This document shows positions 48,272-57,429 of a DNA stretch of 64,000 nucleotides, piece by piece (the first letter of the stretch is position 1; every line of letters starts with the position of its first letter). The notes below the pieces were generated by a model, which did no database searches, was not told the DNA's origin, and saw only the letters and a list, made by a program, of their open reading frames with translations. This DNA comes from Nocardia harenae NBRC 108248. Its GTDB lineage: Bacteria; Actinomycetota; Actinomycetes; Mycobacteriales; Mycobacteriaceae. The translations under genes were made by a program, and so were the position numbers. Location: assembly GCF_001612885.1 (NCBI RefSeq), contig NZ_BDBH01000011.1:62001-126000 (forward strand), in the 5' to 3' direction.

Positions 48272-50050
48272 GTGGCGGACAGTAGCCCGGCATCCCGGCA
48301 GGAATCCCGCGCATCCGCGGACGGTGCGGGGACGCCCGCCCCCGACGCAGCTCCGCGCGGCGGCGCGCAGGCGCCCGGCGGGGCAGCGAGCGCGGGTGCC
48401 GCGTCCGGGCGGCCGTTGCCGCTGCTCGGACTCGACACCGAGTTCTTCTGGACGTCCGGCGCGGACGGCGTGCTCCGCATCCAGGAGTGCCGCTCCTGCA
48501 CGGCGCTGCTGCACCCGCCGCAGCCGATCTGCCGCTACTGCCGCAGCCACGATCTCGGGGTCCGCGAGACCTCCGGGCGGGCCGTCCTGGCGAGCTGGAC
48601 GGTGAACCAGCGCTTCGCGGTGCCCGGGCTGACCCCGCCGTACGTCATCGCGACGGTCGCGCTGGCCGACGACCCGCGGGTCCGGCTGACCACGAATATC
48701 GTCGGCGCCGAGCCGGACGACCTGTTCCTCGGCATGCGGCTCGAGGTCACCTTCCAGCCGGAGGCCGATGTCTGGCTCCCGCTCTTCCGCCCCGCCGCAG
48801 CGCAGGGCGAGCCCGCCGCGCTGCCGGTCGACGAGATCCCGCCGGAGCGCTTCGGCGAGCACGTGCGCCCCATGCTCGGCATCGAGAAGTTCGAGGACCG
48901 GGTCGCGCTGACCGGGATCGGCATGTCCCGGATCGGCCGCAGGCTCATGGTGCCCGCGCTGGAGCTCACCGTGCAGGCGTGCGAGCGCGCGGTGGCCGAC
49001 GCCGGGCTCACCCTCGACGATATCGACGGCCTCGCCACCTACCCCGGCGGCGGCAACCTGGGCGGCTTCGGCGAGGGCGGCGTCACCGCGCTGGAGGCCG
49101 CGCTCGGCATCCGCCCCACCTGGCACAACGGCGGCATCGAGACCTTCGGCCCCGGCGGCTCGGTGATCGCGGCGATGACCGCGGTGGCCACCGGCATGGC
49201 CAGGCACGTGCTCTGCTTCCGCACGGTCTGGGAGGCGACCTTCGCCGAGCTGATGAAGGCGGGCCGGATCACCCCGTCCGGCGGCCGCACCCTGAGCTGG
49301 CACCTGCCGTTCGGCGCGACCTCCGCCGCGCACACCCTCGCGCAGAAGGCGCAGCGGCACTTCCACGACTACGGCACCTCGAAGGAGACGCTCGGCTGGA
49401 TCGCGCTGAACCAGCGCGCCAATGCCGAGCTGAACCCGAGCGCGGTCTACCGCGACCCGATGACCATGGACGACTACCTGAGCGCCCGCCCGGTCACCAC
49501 CCCGTTCGGGCTCTACGACTGCGACGTCCCGTGCGACGGCGCGGTGGCGGTGATCGTCTCCGCGGTGGCGGCCGCGCACGACCTGCCGGTCGCCCCGGTG
49601 CTGGTCGAGGCGGTCGGCACGCAGATCGTCGAGCGGATCGAGTGGGACCAGAGCACACTCACCCACGAACCGCAGGTACTCGGCCCGGCCGCGCACCTCT
49701 GGACCCGCACCGACCTGCGCCCCGCCGACGTGGATGTGGCCGAGCTGTACGACGGCTTCACCTTCAACTGCCTGTCCTGGATCGAGGCGCTCGGCTTCTG
49801 CGGCATCGGCGAGGCCGGCGACTTCCTGCAGGGCGGCAAGAACATCGCCCGCGACGGGATCCTGCCGCTGAACACGCACGGCGGCCAGCTCTCGCACGGC
49901 CGCACGCACGGCATGGGGCTGCTGCACGAGGCCGTGACGCAGCTGCGCGGGGCTGGCGGCGACCGGCAGGTGCCGGAGGCGAGGGTCGCGGTGGTCTCCA
50001 GCGGCGGGCTCACCCCCGGCGGCGCCATCCTGCTGCGGACCGCGTCGTGA
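48272..50050 (+). CDS. DUF35-thiolase fusion protein, Ltp2/ChsH2-like aldolase candidate
   Basis: This 592-residue protein starts at GTG 48272 after GCGAGGAGGCGCCC. After a Pro/Ala-rich leader, residues about 60-185 form a DUF35 OB-fold with a zinc ribbon (QECRSC and PICRYC, CxxC plus CxxC). Residues about 205-592 form a thiolase fold (VALTGIGMSRIGRRL), with DVAELYDGFTFNCLSW and LNTHGGQLSHGRTHGMG. At the place of the nucleophile Cys it has WHNGGIETFGPGGSVIAAM, with no Cys. Thiolase-fold proteins without this Cys, partnered to DUF35, are retro-aldolases that cut the steroid side chain in actinobacteria (Ltp2-ChsH2). Here both parts are one polypeptide. Confidence 0.82.
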   Translation: MADSSPASRQESRASADGAGTPAPDAAPRGGAQAPGGAASAGAASGRPLPLLGLDTEFFWTSGADGVLRIQECRSCTALLHPPQPICRYCRSHDLGVRETSGRAVLASWTVNQRFAVPGLTPPYVIATVALADDPRVRLTTNIVGAEPDDLFLGMRLEVTFQPEADVWLPLFRPAAAQGEPAALPVDEIPPERFGEHVRPMLGIEKFEDRVALTGIGMSRIGRRLMVPALELTVQACERAVADAGLTLDDIDGLATYPGGGNLGGFGEGGVTALEAALGIRPTWHNGGIETFGPGGSVIAAMTAVATGMARHVLCFRTVWEATFAELMKAGRITPSGGRTLSWHLPFGATSAAHTLAQKAQRHFHDYGTSKETLGWIALNQRANAELNPSAVYRDPMTMDDYLSARPVTTPFGLYDCDVPCDGAVAVIVSAVAAAHDLPVAPVLVEAVGTQIVERIEWDQSTLTHEPQVLGPAAHLWTRTDLRPADVDVAELYDGFTFNCLSWIEALGFCGIGEAGDFLQGGKNIARDGILPLNTHGGQLSHGRTHGMGLLHEAVTQLRGAGGDRQVPEARVAVVSSGGLTPGGAILLRTAS

Positions 50051-50988
50051 CCCTCACCGACCTCGACCTCGACCTCGGCCCCGAACCGGTGCTCGCCGAG
50101 GTGGACGGCATCCCGGTCTCCGGGCTGCGCGCGGTGGCGGGCACCCCGCGCGCGGTGCTCGTCGCCCTGCACGGCGGCGCCACCAGCGGCCGCTACTTCG
50201 ACTGCCCCGGCCACCCGGAGCTCTCGCTGTTCCGGATCGCGCACCGCCTCGGCTACACCGTCGTGGCGCCGGACCGCCCCGGCTACGGCGCCTCCGGCCC
50301 GTTCGCCGACGACCTCGTGCAGCCGGAGCGCAGGCTCGACCTCATGTTCGGCGCGGTCGACGCCTTCCTCGGCGACCGGCCGCGCGGCGCGGGCACCTTC
50401 CTGCTCGCGCACTCCGCCGGGTGCGAGCAGGCGGTGCGGATGGCGGTCGACCCGCGCGCCGCGGACCTGCTCGGGCTGGAGCTCTCCGGTACCGGCAGGC
50501 ACCCGCACCCGGATTTCGCCCGGGTCTTCGAGGCCAGGCTGCGCGACGAGAACACGCCAGGCGTCGGCGAGCTGCTCTGGACGCCGACCCGGATCTACCC
50601 ACCCGACACCAGGGGCGGCGCCACCATCGGCGCACCCGGCCCCCGCATGGAGGCGACGGCGCTGAGGAGCTGGTCGGGCCGGGATTTCCCGGCGCTCGCC
50701 GCCCGGGTCCGGGTGCCGGTGCGGTTCACCGCGGCCGAGTACGAGCGGGTCTGGCGCGGCGACCCGGAGGCGCTGGCCGAGATCGGCGGACTGTTCAGCG
50801 CGGCCCCCCGCGTGGTACTCAACAGGCAGCCCAACAGCGGGCACAACATCAGCGTGGGCCACACGGCCGCCGCCTACCACCTCGGTGTGCTCGCCTTCCT
50901 GGAGGAGTGCGTGGTGGCGGCCGTCACCGGCGAGTTCACCGGTCCCACCCCGCAATTCGACGGCGGTACCGCGCCGTCGGGAAGGTGA
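50047..50988 (+). CDS. Alpha/beta-hydrolase
   Basis: This 313-residue protein starts at GTG 50047, overlapping the fusion gene stop (GTGA). It has VLVALHGGATSGRYF (oxyanion strand), VVAPDRPGYGASGP, the nucleophile elbow LLAHSAGCEQAV, and a late His in NSGHNISVGHTAAAYH. It resembles esterases or C-C hydrolases (GHSxG-type) of catabolic pathways. It is coupled to the aldolase candidate, so it may act on its product. Confidence 0.85.
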   Translation: MTLTDLDLDLGPEPVLAEVDGIPVSGLRAVAGTPRAVLVALHGGATSGRYFDCPGHPELSLFRIAHRLGYTVVAPDRPGYGASGPFADDLVQPERRLDLMFGAVDAFLGDRPRGAGTFLLAHSAGCEQAVRMAVDPRAADLLGLELSGTGRHPHPDFARVFEARLRDENTPGVGELLWTPTRIYPPDTRGGATIGAPGPRMEATALRSWSGRDFPALAARVRVPVRFTAAEYERVWRGDPEALAEIGGLFSAAPRVVLNRQPNSGHNISVGHTAAAYHLGVLAFLEECVVAAVTGEFTGPTPQFDGGTAPSGR

Positions 50989-50993
50989 AGGCA

Positions 50994-51503
50994 ATGGTCG
51001 AGACCGATATCGCGCTGCTGCTGCTGCGCGTGGTCGTTGGCGGCACCATGATCGCGCACGGCGTGAACCACTGGATCGGCGGCGGCAAGATCGCGGGCAC
51101 CGGGCGCTGGTTCGAGAGCCTCGGGCTGCGCAACGGCGTGCTGCAGGCGTGGTTCAGCGTGGTCACCGAGATCGGCGCGGGCGCGCTGCTGATCGTCGGG
51201 CTGCTCACCCCGTTCGCCGCCGCGGCGGTGGTCGGCGTGACGCTGGTGGCCGGGCTGCTCGCGCACCGGCCGAACGGGTTCTTCGTCTTCAAGGAGGGGT
51301 ACGAGTACGTGCTCGTGCTCGCCGCCACCGTGGTCGCGCTCGGGTTGCTCGGGCCGGGGCGGATCTCGCTTGACCACGTTGTCGACATCGAGATCACCGG
51401 CTGGGCCGGGGGCGGAATCGCGCTCGGGCTCGGGGTCGTGGCGACGCTCGGGTTGCTCGCGGTCTTCTACCGTCCCGCCGGCACTGGAGAGGAGGCGCAC
51501 TGA
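50994..51503 (+). CDS. DoxX-family membrane protein
   Basis: This 169-residue protein has four hydrophobic helices (ALLLLRVVVGGTMIAHGVNH, TEIGAGALLIVGLLTPF, VVGVTLVAGLLA, LGLGVVATLGLLAVFY) as in DoxX/DoxD-like proteins. ATG 50994 is used; the GTG at 50985 overlaps the preceding stop and is also possible. Members are often linked to redox or thiol balance, but the biochemical role is unclear. It shares a TGATG overlap with the next gene. Confidence 0.8.
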   Translation: MVETDIALLLLRVVVGGTMIAHGVNHWIGGGKIAGTGRWFESLGLRNGVLQAWFSVVTEIGAGALLIVGLLTPFAAAAVVGVTLVAGLLAHRPNGFFVFKEGYEYVLVLAATVVALGLLGPGRISLDHVVDIEITGWAGGGIALGLGVVATLGLLAVFYRPAGTGEEAH

Positions 51504-52321
51504 TGCGCGTCGGATTCATCGGACTCGGCAGCCAGGGCGGGCCCATGGCCCGCCGGATCGTCGAGGGCGGCTTCCCGACCACTCTGTGGGCTCGGCGCGC
51601 CGCCTCGTTGGAGCCGTATGCCGACACCGCGGCCCGCACCGCCGACTCCCCCGCCGCCCTCGCGGAGGCCAGCGACCTGGTGTGCCTCTGCGTGGTCGGC
51701 GACGCCGACGTGCGCGAGGTCGCCGCCGGGCAGAACGGCGTACTCGCCGGGATGGCCCCCGGCTCGATCCTGGCCATCCACGCCACCGTGCACCCCGACA
51801 CCTGCCGGGAGATCGCCGAGCTGGCCGCGCCGAAGGACATCACGGTGATCGACGCCCCTGTCTCCGGCGGCGCGCCCGCTGTCGAGGCGGGGCGGCTGCT
51901 GGTCATGGTCGGCGGGCCGGAGGAGGCGATGGAGCGGGCGCGCCCGGTCTTCGAGACCTACGCCGACCCCGTCGTGCACCTGGGCGACCTCGGCTCCGGG
52001 CAGACCGCCAAGCTGCTCAACAACCTGCTCTTCGCCGCCAACCTGGCCACCGCGCAGGGTGCGCTCCGGCTCGGCGCCGATCTCGGGATCGACCCGAACC
52101 GGCTCGGGGAGGTGATCACGCACGGCACCGCCGACAGCTTCGCCCTCGGGCGGCTCGTCGCGTCCGGCGGTTCGCTGGATCGGCTGGCCGCGCAAGCCGC
52201 TGATCTGCTGCTCAAGGATGTCGGGCTCGTTGCCGACCTGGCCGCCGAGGCAGGGGTCGGCACCGGGATCGAGCTCGATGCCGCCGATGCGACATTGGCG
52301 CTCATGGATCGGCAGCGCTGA
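51503..52321 (+). CDS. NAD(P)-dependent beta-hydroxyacid dehydrogenase-like protein 1
   Basis: This 272-residue protein has the Rossmann start MRVGFIGLGSQGGPMARRIVE, DAPVSGGAPAVEAGRLLVMVGG, and a C-terminal helical domain with the catalytic Lys in GSGQTAKLLNNLLFAANLATAQG. It belongs to the 6-phosphogluconate/3-hydroxyisobutyrate dehydrogenase group. It should oxidise a 3-hydroxy acid. It overlaps the DoxX stop (TGATG). A paralogue follows at 52382. Confidence 0.88.
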   Translation: MRVGFIGLGSQGGPMARRIVEGGFPTTLWARRAASLEPYADTAARTADSPAALAEASDLVCLCVVGDADVREVAAGQNGVLAGMAPGSILAIHATVHPDTCREIAELAAPKDITVIDAPVSGGAPAVEAGRLLVMVGGPEEAMERARPVFETYADPVVHLGDLGSGQTAKLLNNLLFAANLATAQGALRLGADLGIDPNRLGEVITHGTADSFALGRLVASGGSLDRLAAQAADLLLKDVGLVADLAAEAGVGTGIELDAADATLALMDRQR

Positions 52322-52381
52322 ATTACCGCGCTCGGGGCGTTCACGCACGCCGCGAGTCGGCGGGATAGCGAGGAGGACACC

Positions 52382-53155
52382 GTGCGGGTGGGATTCATCG
52401 GGGCCGGGCGGATGGGCGCGCCCATGGTTGCCCGGCTTGCCCGCGCGGGGCACGAGGTGCGCGCCCTCGGCCGCAGTGCCGAAGCTCGCGCCGCGGTGGC
52501 GGAGACCGGCGCGGTGCCGGTTTCCACCGCCGCCGAGGCGATCAGCGGTGCCGATGCCGTCGTGCTCTGCGTCTTCACCGACGATCAGGTGCGCGAGATC
52601 TGTTCTGCCGAATCGTTCGGCAGCGCAACGGTGATCGTGCACACCACCGGCAACCCGGAGACCGTGGGCGCCGTCGCCGCCCGCGGCGTCCGGGTGGTCG
52701 ACGCTCCGGTGAGCGGCGGCCCGCACGATATCGCCCGCGGCTCCCTCACCGTCTTCCTCGGCGGCGCCGAAGCCGACGCCGCCGTGGCGCGGGAAGTGTT
52801 GAGCGCGTACGCCGCACCGATCCTGCACGTCGGTCCGCTCGGCGCCGGGCAGCGGGTGAAGCTGGTCAACAACGCCCTGTTCGCGGCGCAGATCGGGCTC
52901 GTCGCCGACGCGGTGCGTTTCGGCTCTGAACTCGGGTTGCCCGAGGAGGCGCTGCTCGCCGCTCTTCCGCACGCCAGCGGCAATTCCCGCGCCCTGGCGG
53001 GGATCGCCGCCAAGGGCTCGGTAGCGGAATTCCGCTCCTCGGTGGGCGAATTCCTCCGCAAGGACATCACCGTGGCCCGCGCCCTCGCCGACGCCCTCGG
53101 CGCCGACCTCGGGCTGCTGGCCACTCCGCTCGACGCAGGCGTCGCCCAGCCCTGA
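52382..53155 (+). CDS. NAD(P)-dependent beta-hydroxyacid dehydrogenase-like protein 2
   Basis: This 257-residue protein starts at GTG 52382 after GAGGAGGACACC. It has MRVGFIGAGRMGAPMVARLARAG, DAPVSGGPHDIARGSLTVFLGG, and the Lys in GAGQRVKLVNNALFAAQIGLVAD. It is similar to its neighbour at 51503 and is probably the product of a tandem duplication followed by divergence. The two are 60 bases apart and are likely co-transcribed. Confidence 0.88.
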   Translation: MRVGFIGAGRMGAPMVARLARAGHEVRALGRSAEARAAVAETGAVPVSTAAEAISGADAVVLCVFTDDQVREICSAESFGSATVIVHTTGNPETVGAVAARGVRVVDAPVSGGPHDIARGSLTVFLGGAEADAAVAREVLSAYAAPILHVGPLGAGQRVKLVNNALFAAQIGLVADAVRFGSELGLPEEALLAALPHASGNSRALAGIAAKGSVAEFRSSVGEFLRKDITVARALADALGADLGLLATPLDAGVAQP

Positions 53156-53236
53156 CATCCGCCGTCCCGAACGTCAGCCGATCCGGATCGGACCGCCCGA
53201 CGTCCGTCGGCCCGCTCGGAGGAGTACGAGCGGCTA

Positions 53237-53370
53237 TCGGGTCAGCCGGGCGGCGATCGCGGCCCGCACCTGGTCGGCACGGACCGTCGGCACCGATGCG
53301 CCCCGGCGCAGATCGGCCACAACCGCGAGCATCCGCCCGTGCGCCGCGGCGCCGGGTGAGGTCGGCGACC
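53237..53370 (-). pseudogene. Possible 3'-end remnant of an unknown gene
   Basis: The 276-base gap 53156-53431 has no convincing gene. On the minus strand a short frame ending at a TAG near 53237 reads HGRMLAVVADLRRG, then VRADQVRAAIAARLTR, which looks like the C-terminus of a real protein. The continuation upstream changes frame (LLTQWREVADLT). This may be a decayed gene, but composition alone could give the same impression. Confidence 0.2.
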
Positions 53371-53431
53371 TCACGCCACTGTGTCAGCAAGTGATGCCAC
53401 GACCGACACGATAGACCGTGGACCGAAACCG

Positions 53432-53620
53432 CTACTCCACCGTGATGGCCCGCTCCGGACAGGCCGCCACCGCCTCCTCGACCACCGACTCGAACTCCAC
53501 CGGCACCGCCCCGGCGATCGCCTCCGCGTACCCGTCATCGGTCAGCGTGAACACCTCGGGACACAGCCCGAGGCAGGCTCCGTGCCCCCGGCACCGATCG
53601 TCGTCGACGGTGACCTTCAC
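53432..53620 (-). CDS. Small 3Fe-4S-type ferredoxin of a P450 system (2)
   Basis: This 62-residue ferredoxin has Cys 10, His 13, Cys 16, an extra Cys 20 (DRCRGHGACLGLC) and Cys 54 in AACPERAITVE. It overlaps the P450 stop by three to four bases (ATGA), so it is the partner of that enzyme. Compared with the ferredoxin at 46633 it has the extra Cys after the first cluster motif. Confidence 0.9.
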   Translation of the reverse strand: MKVTVDDDRCRGHGACLGLCPEVFTLTDDGYAEAIAGAVPVEFESVVEEAVAACPERAITVE

Positions 53621-54912
53621 CGATCATCCTCCGCCACATCGAAGTCCAGGTGCAGCGAGGTGAGCCCGCGCAGGATGAAGGTGGGCAGGTAGTGGTACTG
53701 GCGGGCATCGGCGGAGCCGTGCACCGACTCGTCGATCCGCACGTCGGTGGTGCGGGCCAGCAGGCGTTCGATGGCGACGCGGGCTTCCGCGCGGGCCAGG
53801 GGGGCGCCGGGGCAGGTGTGGGCGCCGCGGCCGAAGGCGAGGTGCTGGCGGGCGTTGGAGCGGGCCGGGTCGAAGGTGGAGGGGTCCTCGAAGCGGCGGG
53901 GGTCGCGGTTGGCGGCGCCGTTCACGACCATGAGGACGGTGCCGACGGGGACCTCGGTCTCGCCGACGGTCCCGGTCTTCTTGGCGAGCCGGAAGTCGCC
54001 CTTGACCGGGCTCTCCATCCGCAGCGATTCCTCGATGAAGTTCTGGATGCGGCTGCGATCCTCGCGCAGGTACCGCTGGATGTCGGGGCGCTCGGCGATG
54101 AGCTTCAGCGCCGAGCTCAGCAGCCGGACCGTGGTCTCCTGCCCGGCCGAGAAGAGATTGGCCGCCACCCGGCACACGTCGAGCACCTCGGGCTGCGAGC
54201 CGTCCGGGAACGTCGCGGTGGCCATGCTGGTGAGCACGTCGTTGCGCGGGTTCTGCCTGCGGTCCTCGATGTAGCCGGAGAACTTCGCGTACAGGAACTC
54301 GAGCGGGCTGTGCGACAGGTCGTCACCGGAGTTGCTGCCGACGGTGCCGCTCTGCCGGTGCGGGTCGCGCTGCAGCGCGTGCAGGAACTCCTCCTGGTCG
54401 TCCTTCGGCACCCCGAGCAGGTCCGCGATGACGTACAGGGTGAAGGGGCCGGCGAACTCGCGCATGCAGTCGCCGCCGGTGGCGAGGTAGTTGTCCAGCA
54501 TGCGGTCGGCGATGGACCACATCGCCTCCTCGTTCTCCTTGAGCCGCTTCGGCGTGATCAGCCGCATGAGCAGCGCGCGGTGATCGGTGTGCGTGGGCGG
54601 GTCGAGGGTGGGCAGCTGGTCGCTCATGGGGAGGCTGTCGCGGTGCTCGGCGATCAGCGCGTCGACGTCGTCGCCCTCCTCGATCTCGACCGGGAAGCCG
54701 GGGAAGGGGCCGGTCACGGCGATGCAGGAGGAGAAGCGGGCGCCGTCGTTGTAGACCTCGAGCGCCTCGTCGTACCCGGTCACCATCATGACGTCGTGGT
54801 GCTTCTCGCGCGTCACCGGGCACTGGGCGCGGAGCTCGTCGAAGTACGGGTACGGATCGGCGACCAGCTCCTGGCCGAGGAAGAAGTCCAGATCCTGGAA
54901 ATTGTTCGCCAC
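53617..54912 (-). CDS. Cytochrome P450 (3)
   Basis: This 431-residue P450 starts at GTG 54912 after GAAGGGACC. It has LFSAGQETTVRLLSSAL (I helix), IEESLRMESP (ExxR) and the haem loop HLAFGRGAHTCPGAPLAR. It is a paralogue of the P450 at 20629-21909. It is transcribed with the ferredoxin just downstream. The divergent acyl-CoA dehydrogenase operon shares its control region, including the palindrome 54983-54997. An in-frame start at 55020 would run across the palindrome and is rejected. Confidence 0.92.
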   Translation of the reverse strand: MANNFQDLDFFLGQELVADPYPYFDELRAQCPVTREKHHDVMMVTGYDEALEVYNDGARFSSCIAVTGPFPGFPVEIEEGDDVDALIAEHRDSLPMSDQLPTLDPPTHTDHRALLMRLITPKRLKENEEAMWSIADRMLDNYLATGGDCMREFAGPFTLYVIADLLGVPKDDQEEFLHALQRDPHRQSGTVGSNSGDDLSHSPLEFLYAKFSGYIEDRRQNPRNDVLTSMATATFPDGSQPEVLDVCRVAANLFSAGQETTVRLLSSALKLIAERPDIQRYLREDRSRIQNFIEESLRMESPVKGDFRLAKKTGTVGETEVPVGTVLMVVNGAANRDPRRFEDPSTFDPARSNARQHLAFGRGAHTCPGAPLARAEARVAIERLLARTTDVRIDESVHGSADARQYHYLPTFILRGLTSLHLDFDVAEDDR

Positions 54913-54967
54913 GCGACGGGTCCCTTCGACACTCCGGCGGACACCGCGGCGCGGCGGACTTTGCCGG

Positions 54968-55010
54968 TTGACTTCCGTGATTGAGAATAAGCCTCTCACA
55001 TGTGAGTATG
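54968..55010. promoter_or_regulatory. Divergent control region with regulon palindrome
   Basis: GAGAATAAGCCTCTC (54983-54997) has arms with one mismatch, inside TTGAGAATAAGCC. For the plus gene at 55057, TTGAGA (54981-54986) and TATGAG (55005-55010) with an 18-base spacer form a plausible promoter overlapped by the operator. A further palindrome CACATGTG (54998-55005) adjoins it. The minus P450 starts at 54912. Confidence 0.55.
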
Positions 55011-55056
55011 AGATTTCCACAACGGCAGCTGCGCGTCAACCGAAGGACTCGGATCC

Positions 55057-56181
55057 ATGACCGATGATTCCACCGCGGACCGGCGGTTTTTCCAGGCGAC
55101 CACCCGCGACTTCCTGGCCGGGACGGTGCCGATCGGCACCGTCCGCGCGCTCGCGGAGTCCGGCACCGGCTTCGACCGCGGGTGGTGGCGCCGCGGCGCC
55201 GAGCTCGGCTGGACCGCCATGCTGGTGCCGGAGGAGCTGGGGGGTGGCTCGGTCTCGGGGCGGCCCATGACCGAACTCGCCCTGGTCGCCGAGGAGCTGG
55301 GCCGGGCGGCGGCGCCGGGGCCGTTCGTCACCACCAGCGCGGTGCTGACCGGGCTGGCGACCGCCGAGGACGCAGGCGAGACGGTGGCCGCGATCCTCTC
55401 CGGCGAGACCGTCGCCGCCTGGGCGGTGTACGAGCCGGGCCGCGGCTTCGAGGCGCTCGGCGGGCGGGTGCCCGGCACGACCGCGACGACGGCGGGCGAC
55501 GGGTACCGAGTCACCGGGGTCAAGGATCGGGTCGAGGCCGCCGACCAGGCCGACGTCTTCCTCGTGACCGCCGACGACGGCGATGGCCCCGTCCAGCTCC
55601 TGGTGCGGGCCGACGACCCCGGCGTCACGGTCAGCCCGGCGTGGACCCTCGACCTCACCCGGCGCACCGCCGTCGTCACCTTCGAGGACGCCGCAGGGAC
55701 TCCCGTGCACACCGGCGACGCGGCGGTGAAAGCACTGCAAGCACAGGCGAATACCGCCGCGCTGCTCACCGCCGCCGAGTCGGCCGGCGCCGCCGACCGG
55801 GCGCTCACCGCCACCCTGACCTGGCTCTTCGACCGCTACACCTTCGGCCGCCCGCTCGCCTCCTACCAGGCGCTCAAGCACCGCATGGCGGACAACAAGA
55901 CCTGGCTGGAGGCGTGCCGCGCCACCGCCTTCGCTGCCGCCGCGTGCTGGGACGCCGGCTCCCCCGCCACCACCGAGCACGTGAGCATCGCGAAATCCTA
56001 TGTGGCCGAACGCACCCCGATGATCGCGCAGGACTGCGTGCAGCTGCACGGCGGCATCGGCGTCACCTGGGAGCACGACCTGCACCTCTACCTGCGCCGG
56101 ATCACCCTCGGCCGCGCGCTCTACGGCACGCCCGAGGAGCACCGCAGGCACATCACCGACCTGCTCGAATCCGCCGCCTGA
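55057..56181 (+). CDS. Acyl-CoA dehydrogenase-like protein 3 (first of a pair)
   Basis: This 374-residue protein has RRGAELGWTAMLVPEELGGGSV at the N-terminal helical domain, ATTAGDGYRVTGVKDRVEAAD in the beta domain, and FGRPLASYQALKHRMADNKTWLEACRA, MIAQDCVQLHGGIGVTWEHDLHLYLRR in the C-terminal domain. It overlaps functionally with 18074-19072, since both have the shorter, FAD-pair type structure. The gene is 17 bases before the next dehydrogenase, giving a second heteromeric pair. Confidence 0.88.
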   Translation: MTDDSTADRRFFQATTRDFLAGTVPIGTVRALAESGTGFDRGWWRRGAELGWTAMLVPEELGGGSVSGRPMTELALVAEELGRAAAPGPFVTTSAVLTGLATAEDAGETVAAILSGETVAAWAVYEPGRGFEALGGRVPGTTATTAGDGYRVTGVKDRVEAADQADVFLVTADDGDGPVQLLVRADDPGVTVSPAWTLDLTRRTAVVTFEDAAGTPVHTGDAAVKALQAQANTAALLTAAESAGAADRALTATLTWLFDRYTFGRPLASYQALKHRMADNKTWLEACRATAFAAAACWDAGSPATTEHVSIAKSYVAERTPMIAQDCVQLHGGIGVTWEHDLHLYLRRITLGRALYGTPEEHRRHITDLLESAA

Positions 56182-56198
56182 CCGAAAGGCCCGCACGC

Positions 56199-57425
56199 AT
56201 GAGCACCGAGACCGTCGCGGAATTCCGCGCCCGCGCCCGCGAATGGCTGCGCGAGAACCTGCCGCCCTCCTCCGGCACCGAGATGAAGTCCGACTCCGAG
56301 GAGGCGTGGGACCGCGCCAGGCAGGTGCAGCGCACCCTGCACGACGGCGGCTTCGCCGGGATCTGCTTCCCCACCGAGTACGGGGGGCGCGGGCTGAGCC
56401 CGGCATACCAGCGCGCCTTCGACGAGGAGTCGCTGCCGTACGAGATGCCGCTGCTGCTCAATGTGCCGACGCTGGCCATCTGCGCGGCCAGCCTGCTCGA
56501 CCTCGGCACCGAGGAGCAGAAGCGCGCGCACCTGCCCGCGGTGCTGCGCGGCGACGAGCTGCTCGTGCAGTTCCTCTCCGAGCCGCAGGGCGGCTCCGAC
56601 CTGGCCGGGCTCACCACCCGCGCCGAGCGCGACGGCGAGAACTGGATCCTGAACGGCTCCAAGATCTGGAGCTCCGGCGCCTACGCCGCGGACTACGGGC
56701 TCTGCCTGGCCCGCACCAACTGGGAGGTACCGAAGCACCGCGGCCTCACCCTGTTCCTGGTGCCCGTGCACGCCGATGGCGTCACCGTGCAGCGGATCAA
56801 GCAGGTCACCGGCTCGACCGAGTTCTGCCAGGAGTTCTTCGACGATGTCGTGCTGCCCGCCGACGCGGTGCTCGGCGAGGTCGACGCGGGCTGGGCGGCC
56901 GCCTCCCGGCTGCTCTTCCACGAGCGCGCCGCGCTCGGCGGCACCTCGCCCTTCACCAGCGGGGCCAAGCCGCACCTCGGCGGCGAGGCGGACGCGCTGC
57001 TGCAGCTGGCGAGGGCGACCGGGCAGCTCGGCGACACCAGGGTGCGCGAGGACATCGGCGCCGCGCGCGCCATGACCGTGGTGCGCGACCAGCTCATCGA
57101 CCACATCACCGAGGCCATCACCAGCGGCGCGCTTCCGCCCGCGGCGGGCTCGATCACCCGGCTCTTCTCCGCCGAGAACGCCTGGCTGCAAACGGATACC
57201 GCGCTGCGGATCGCCGGGCCGGACGGCGCGACGCACGCGCCGGGCGCCGAGGCCGACACCGAGACCGTCGGGCTGGACTACCTCTTCCGCGCGGCCTGGA
57301 GTCTGGCCGGCGGCAGCACCGAGATGGCGCGCACGGTGATCAGCGAGCGGGTGCTCGGCATGCCGCGGGAGTACGCGGCGGACCGGGACGTGCCGTTCAA
57401 CCAGGTCGAACGCGGGCGGCGGTAG
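56199..57425 (+). CDS. Acyl-CoA dehydrogenase 4 (second of a pair)
   Basis: This 408-residue protein reads GICFPTEYGGRGLSPAYQRAF, LLVQFLSEPQGGSDLAGLTTRA, LNGSKIWSSGAYAADYGLCLA and ends with LAGGSTEMARTVISERVLGMPREYA. This layout (GGSDLAGLTTRA and SKIWSSGAYAADYG) parallels the acyl-CoA dehydrogenase at 16915. With 55057 it should form a heteromer oxidising a bulky acyl-CoA. It is followed 4 bases later by a luciferase-like gene. Confidence 0.9.
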   Translation: MSTETVAEFRARAREWLRENLPPSSGTEMKSDSEEAWDRARQVQRTLHDGGFAGICFPTEYGGRGLSPAYQRAFDEESLPYEMPLLLNVPTLAICAASLLDLGTEEQKRAHLPAVLRGDELLVQFLSEPQGGSDLAGLTTRAERDGENWILNGSKIWSSGAYAADYGLCLARTNWEVPKHRGLTLFLVPVHADGVTVQRIKQVTGSTEFCQEFFDDVVLPADAVLGEVDAGWAAASRLLFHERAALGGTSPFTSGAKPHLGGEADALLQLARATGQLGDTRVREDIGAARAMTVVRDQLIDHITEAITSGALPPAAGSITRLFSAENAWLQTDTALRIAGPDGATHAPGAEADTETVGLDYLFRAAWSLAGGSTEMARTVISERVLGMPREYAADRDVPFNQVERGRR

Positions 57426-57429
57426 CCAG

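Noticed and set aside
53156..53431. Intact gene in the gap after the dehydrogenase 2
   Set aside because: No start with a ribosome site and no continuous domain. Only a short minus-strand tail that may be a remnant.
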